From assembly GCA_036502295.1 (NCBI GenBank), contig DASXYU010000004.1, forward strand, positions 1 through 41,563: a stretch of DNA of 41,563 nucleotides, written 5' to 3'. The DNA is from DASXYU01 sp036502295 (GTDB lineage Bacteria > Actinomycetota > Actinomycetes > Mycobacteriales > Jatrophihabitantaceae). The position numbers and the translations under genes are program-made. The notes under the pieces are model-generated. The model did no database searches, was not told the DNA's origin, and saw only the letters and a program-made list of their open reading frames with translations. Below, piece after piece: positions 40,431 to 41,563 of the stretch. How positions within the stretch are numbered: position 1 is the stretch's first letter; every line of letters starts with the position of its first letter.

Positions 40431-40722
40431 GTTCCTCGCCGCTTGAGCAGGGCGCTGGCGCCGTCTCGGTGATACATGAAAGTGATACACGAAATCCGGC
40501 CAGCGTTGTCACTGGTTGCCAGTGACACATGCATCAAATCACTGCTTACCAGTGACACATGCATCAACCGCCAGGAATCCCACCGATGTTCGGCGACCCG
40601 ACCCGGTTGTTCTTGACCACCGGTGCTGCACAACGGTTGCGGACACCGCACCGTCACGCGAGCTGAGAAGAACGGCCTCAGAACTGGGGCCCCGCTCGCC
40701 CGCAGGTTGAGGTCGGGTTGCG
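40431..40722 (-). promoter_or_regulatory. Repeat-rich control region upstream of the DUF255 gene
   Basis: A 292-bp gap with no credible gene. It holds two tandem arrays. GTGATACATGAAA/GTGATACACGAAA (40469-40494) repeats a 13-mer with one mismatch. A 30-bp unit is repeated at 40509-40538 and 40539-40568 (27 of 30 identical). The first 30-bp unit lies in the perfect 21-bp palindrome TGTCACTGG-TTG-CCAGTGACA (40507-40527); the second has the weaker TCACTG-N5-CAGTGA. The spacing of three helical turns suggests paired operators on one DNA face. The bound regulator is unknown. Confidence 0.6.
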
Positions 40723-41563
40723 CTATTCCAGGGCGGCTGGCGGTTCTCGCTCCAAAGCCGTCAATAGCTGCGCGTCAAGCGAATCCCGCGTCCAGGGAAC
40801 ATCAGCCAGCACGTTTGAATTGAGCAGTTCCCTGAGAAGGAATTCGCCCAACTCGATCGCATCCACTTCATGGTCCCCGAGCTTGCATGCCCATTTCCTT
40901 GGCAAGCGTCCGTGAACTACCGCCGACCTAACCCCGTAGAACTTCTTGACTAGGTCATAGATGGTGGACGGCGGGAAACCATCTGCTAACGCGACTGCTG
41001 CACGCTGCGAAATTCGATGTGTGATCTCTTCTCGATCCCCGCCGAGGAGTGCCTCGACGCCGATGGCGGCATCGAGAACGGAATCTTCACGGCTCTCCCT
41101 GAATGCAATCCTCCGCAGGCGACGAGACGCAATCCGGACGGACTCAGGTGCGCCAGACAGGGCTACCGCGGCCTGAACTAGCCGCTGGAGAGCGTCAGCT
41201 GAGATCTGCGTCCTCGGCGTGCGCCAGATCCCGTCGTCGAAAGCCTCGGGGTAAGCCCGACCTCGCCACATTTCGCAAAGCGGTGGTAGGTCCTGGTCCC
41301 ATGACTCTGCCCACCCGTCAGGTCGTATCAGTAACTGCGAGTACCCGGAAGCTGTGTCGGTGACGACGGCAAGCGCCTCGAAGAAAGCATGTGAGAAATC
41401 GGCAGTCAGACGCTCGGTCGGCGATCCTCGGAAGTTGGACCGGTGGAGAAAGTTGTCAAACTCGACACCTCTCTGTACCAGCGCATGAGTAGCAGTTGCG
41501 GAGACGAAGTTTCGACTACTGGCCTGCCCATGTCGCCAACTGGCAGCGCGAGCGCGTTGCAAA
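40723..41563 (-). CDS. HEPN-domain protein (Apea-like), 5' end outside the window
   Basis: About 280 residues are visible; the frame is open to the right edge, so the gene is probably longer. The C-terminal half resembles Apea-like HEPN domains: EDSVLDAAIGVEALLG, then EEITHRISQRAAVAL and KKFYGVRSAVVHGRL. RSAVVH fits the HEPN RNase motif Rx4H. The N-terminal part (about 25-140) has no recognised family but includes a WAESWDQDLPPLCEMWRGRAYPE stretch. HEPN proteins of this kind often act in defence or RNA cleavage, but many are of unknown role. No partner gene is visible. Confidence 0.7.
   Translation of the reverse strand, partial: LQRARAASWRHGQASSRNFVSATATHALVQRGVEFDNFLHRSNFRGSPTERLTADFSHAFFEALAVVTDTASGYSQLLIRPDGWAESWDQDLPPLCEMWRGRAYPEAFDDGIWRTPRTQISADALQRLVQAAVALSGAPESVRIASRRLRRIAFRESREDSVLDAAIGVEALLGGDREEITHRISQRAAVALADGFPPSTIYDLVKKFYGVRSAVVHGRLPRKWACKLGDHEVDAIELGEFLLRELLNSNVLADVPWTRDSLDAQLLTALEREPPAALE

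Noticed and set aside
40509..40568. Short CRISPR array
   Set aside because: A two-copy tandem repeat with no spacers; better explained as duplicated operators.
1..41563. Frequent GAGGACG/CGTCCTC words as a possible chromosome-orientation motif
   Set aside because: They occur on both strands and largely follow common codon pairs (Glu-Asp, Val-Leu); strand bias was not counted.
1..41563. tRNA, rRNA or known riboswitches
   Set aside because: No cloverleaf or known aptamer pattern was found by eye; a covariance-model scan was not possible.

Overview
This is a high-GC, GTG-rich stretch of an actinobacterial chromosome. Supporting signs are many GTG starts, 1-14 bp gene overlaps, likely leaderless promoters, a class E/F-like sortase, a Tat substrate and a PIN-PhoH protein. 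The block from ychF (21139) to the DUF255 protein (40430) is, from memory, collinear and same-oriented with Mycobacterium tuberculosis Rv1112 down to Rv1084 (ychF, DUF6542, ispH, small lipid-droplet-type protein, xseA, xseB, glpX, fum, phoH2, cis-prenyltransferase, DUF255). This suggests a relative of the mycobacterial/Frankia-type lineages. I cannot name the genus.

Layout. 1-3587 (minus): oligopeptide ABC operon permease-binding protein-permease, with strong hairpins on both sides of the lipoprotein gene. 3880-5810 (minus): aminotransferase plus omega-amidase, a likely transamination and repair pair. 5839-7080: a gene with an AbiEi-type N terminus and a DUF559/Vsr-like nuclease C terminus, framed by three related palindromic repeats. 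This is the best candidate for an undescribed mobile or selfish unit here. 7087-8964: typA. 9051-11768: ArsR repressor with an 18-bp palindrome over its own start, tandem SRPBCC protein and aldehyde dehydrogenase. 11779-13239: divergent ferredoxin reductase and [3Fe-4S]-type ferredoxin. 13565-15133: sortase and a neocarzinostatin-like surface protein. 15293-15786: a frameshifted gene remnant and a duplicated gene end. 15768-17913: acyl-CoA synthetase overlapping a group II truncated globin. 17994-20179: L,D-transpeptidase and Tat-exported beta-helix protein. 20291-21125: decayed genes.

21139-29324 is core metabolism: ychF, ispH, exonuclease VII, glpX, ybjQ, fumarase, HAD hydrolase. 29394-32842: BioY, group I truncated globin overlapping tail to tail with a shortened HemD-winged-helix regulator, and PIN-PhoH. 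33012-38200: AraC regulator with VOC protein, rhodanese, DUF3352 membrane protein, PhzF-like enzyme and short cis-prenyltransferase. 38346-40430: DUF255 protein behind a repeat-rich control region. The window ends inside a HEPN-domain gene.

No tRNA, rRNA, CRISPR array or complete insertion sequence was recognised by eye. All coordinates and repeats were read by hand; no similarity search was run.
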